This document shows, one piece after another, positions 62,961 to 64,000 of a stretch of 64,000 nucleotides of DNA (its first letter is position 1; the number at the start of each line of letters is the position of its first letter). The notes below the pieces were generated by a model. The model saw only the letters and a list, made by a program, of their open reading frames with translations. It did no database searches and was not told where the DNA came from. Location of the stretch: contig NZ_JANKAS010000001.1 of the NCBI RefSeq assembly GCF_024622505.1, forward strand, positions 310,001 through 374,000, in the 5' to 3' direction. The translations under genes were made by a program, and so were the position numbers. The DNA comes from Irregularibacter muris (GTDB lineage Bacteria > Bacillota > Clostridia > Eubacteriales > Garciellaceae).

Positions 62961-64000
62961 GGGTAGTTTTTGAATTTTTCATTAAAGTGGCTCTGCTGAT
63001 AATATTCGAACCATATTTATTCCTTAGAGTATCCATGACTTGATCAATTTTTTCATGCTTATTCTCTTGAACTCTTTGAAAAAAACACAGCTGTTGGGAG
63101 ATAGGATCCTCATCAAAGGATTTCAGGGTGATGCCAATCAAACGCACAGCTTTAGAAGGATGAATATTCTTTTTCAGTAAGGCAAAGCCTGCATTATAGA
63201 TGTCCTTTGTATAACAAGTAGGGGCTACAGTAACTTGGCGGGTGATGGTTTTAAAGTCTGAATACTTTATGACAATCTGTACACTATGACCTTTTTTATT
63301 ATATTTTCTAGCTGTCCTACCGATATCTTCCGAAAGTGCCATAAGAATATGCTTTAGACTTTCTAAATGGGTAATATCCTCGGGCAAAGTCATTGAGCGA
63401 CCTATGGACTTTATATCTTCTATGGAATTTATCTTAACGGGTGAAAAATCCAATCCCTTAGCATACTGTTGTAGCTGGACACCAATTTTTCCAAGGGATT
63501 TATAGATATAATTGGGATCTGATTTTGCCAATTCTCCTATGGTCTTTATCCCCATGTGATAAAAATTCTCGGCGGTCTTTTCTCCTATTCCGTACATGGA
63601 TCTTAGGGGAAGAGGCCACAGTTTTTTTTGTACATCCTTTTGCCAAAGTTCTGTGATGCCTAAGGGTTTTTTTATGTCAGCAGCCACCTTAGAAAGAAAC
63701 TTATTTTCGGATATTCCTATAGAACACCAAAGACCAAGGTTTACCCGGATATCTTCCATAATCTTTTTTGCCGCCTCTAAAGGAGGACCAAATAATCCCC
63801 CTGTACCTGTCATATCTAGCCAGGCCTCATCAATACTATTTTTCTCTACAAGGGGACTATAATTAGACAGTAAGGCCATTAGATCATTGGACCTTTCTTG
63901 GTAAAATTCATGATCAGGGGGTACCAAAAGCATGTGAGGACATAGTTTTAAAGCCTTATGTAATACCATAGCAGTTTTTACTCCGAATTTTCTCGCCTCA
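62938..64000 (-). CDS. Y-family DNA polymerase (Pol IV/DinB), partial at the window edge
   Basis: Translesion polymerase. The visible 353 codons include EARKFGVKTAM, the catalytic SIDEAWLDMTG (Asp-Glu), the thumb YGIGEKTAENFYHMGIKTIGEL and a C-terminal little-finger domain. The first 40 to 50 residues, with the DxxAFFASVE motif, lie beyond 64000; reading back from ATG 63969 stays open to the edge. The C-terminus ends TQETAQEE within the inverted repeat. Confidence 0.93.
   Translation of the reverse strand, partial: EARKFGVKTAMVLHKALKLCPHMLLVPPDHEFYQERSNDLMALLSNYSPLVEKNSIDEAWLDMTGTGGLFGPPLEAAKKIMEDIRVNLGLWCSIGISENKFLSKVAADIKKPLGITELWQKDVQKKLWPLPLRSMYGIGEKTAENFYHMGIKTIGELAKSDPNYIYKSLGKIGVQLQQYAKGLDFSPVKINSIEDIKSIGRSMTLPEDITHLESLKHILMALSEDIGRTARKYNKKGHSVQIVIKYSDFKTITRQVTVAPTCYTKDIYNAGFALLKKNIHPSKAVRLIGITLKSFDEDPISQQLCFFQRVQENKHEKIDQVMDTLRNKYGSNIISRATLMKNSKTTQETAQEE

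Overview
The window is 64 kb of AT-rich, gene-dense chromosome from an anaerobic low-GC Firmicute, most likely a Clostridia member of the Peptostreptococcales/Alkaliphilus type. The evidence is strong GGAGG ribosome sites with frequent TTG/GTG starts, a flavodiiron protein, a radical 2-hydroxyacyl-CoA dehydratase, two unusual [FeFe] hydrogenases, a T-box leader and a Firmicutes-type 6S RNA. I see no prophage, transposase or CRISPR array; it reads as ordinary backbone with several metabolic islands.

Layout. (1) 1-5.4 kb: typA, then a glycine-betaine/proline ABC system (binding lipoprotein, permease, CBS-type ATPase). (2) 5.4-12.7 kb: redox and iron genes. A Cys-rich Crp/Fnr regulator sits under a Fur-like box, and an FNR-like box lies at about -41.5 of the flavodiiron gene fprA. 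Mrp ATPase, a NifU scaffold, gltX, a ferritin-like protein, an unknown protein and a two-domain sulfurtransferase follow. (3) 13.1-24.7 kb: a GntR/FCD regulator and a nine-gene operon: dehydratase activator, two dehydratase subunits, YkvI-type transporter, acyl-CoA ligase, acyl-CoA dehydrogenase, EtfB, EtfA with a fused ferredoxin domain, and a class III CoA-transferase. It looks like a Had/Fld dehydratase module joined to a Cai/Car-like reduction module. A 22-bp perfect palindrome is the probable operator.

(4) 24.8-27.7 kb: a YczE-like membrane protein and a divergent YeiH exporter/LysR pair. (5) 27.9-36.1 kb: glycerol and dihydroxyacetone use: dhaK, dhaL, glpP, two small paralogous membrane proteins resembling the Lin0368-type putative glycerol transporter, glpK, and a three-gene glycerol-3-phosphate oxidation unit. 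The leaders of glpK and of the oxidation unit share a stem-loop motif that could be the GlpP target. (6) 36-39.8 kb: a YyaL-type gene broken by an in-frame TGA, a Nudix hydrolase, tRNA-Gly and tRNA-Val, and 6S RNA.

(7) 39.8-48.8 kb: an M23 peptidase; a putative sensory hydrogenase operon (2Fe-2S protein, PAS-bearing [FeFe] hydrogenase, PP2C phosphatase, second [FeFe] hydrogenase); a pseudouridine synthase; and a class A penicillin-binding protein with a lipoprotein signal. (8) 48.8-52.5 kb: folA-thyA, madLM transporter and an MTA/SAH nucleosidase. (9) 52.6-57 kb: small, poorly characterised genes, including a decayed P-loop gene and unlisted small ORFs. (10) 57-60 kb: a T-box leader with a UUC (Phe) specifier ahead of a TrpXYZ-like ABC transporter. 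(11) 60-64 kb: an XdhC-like protein, YdbC, a tiny membrane ORF, a metallophosphoesterase, and a convergent Y-family DNA polymerase that runs off the right edge. The last two genes end in a 19-bp inverted repeat shared by both coding sequences.
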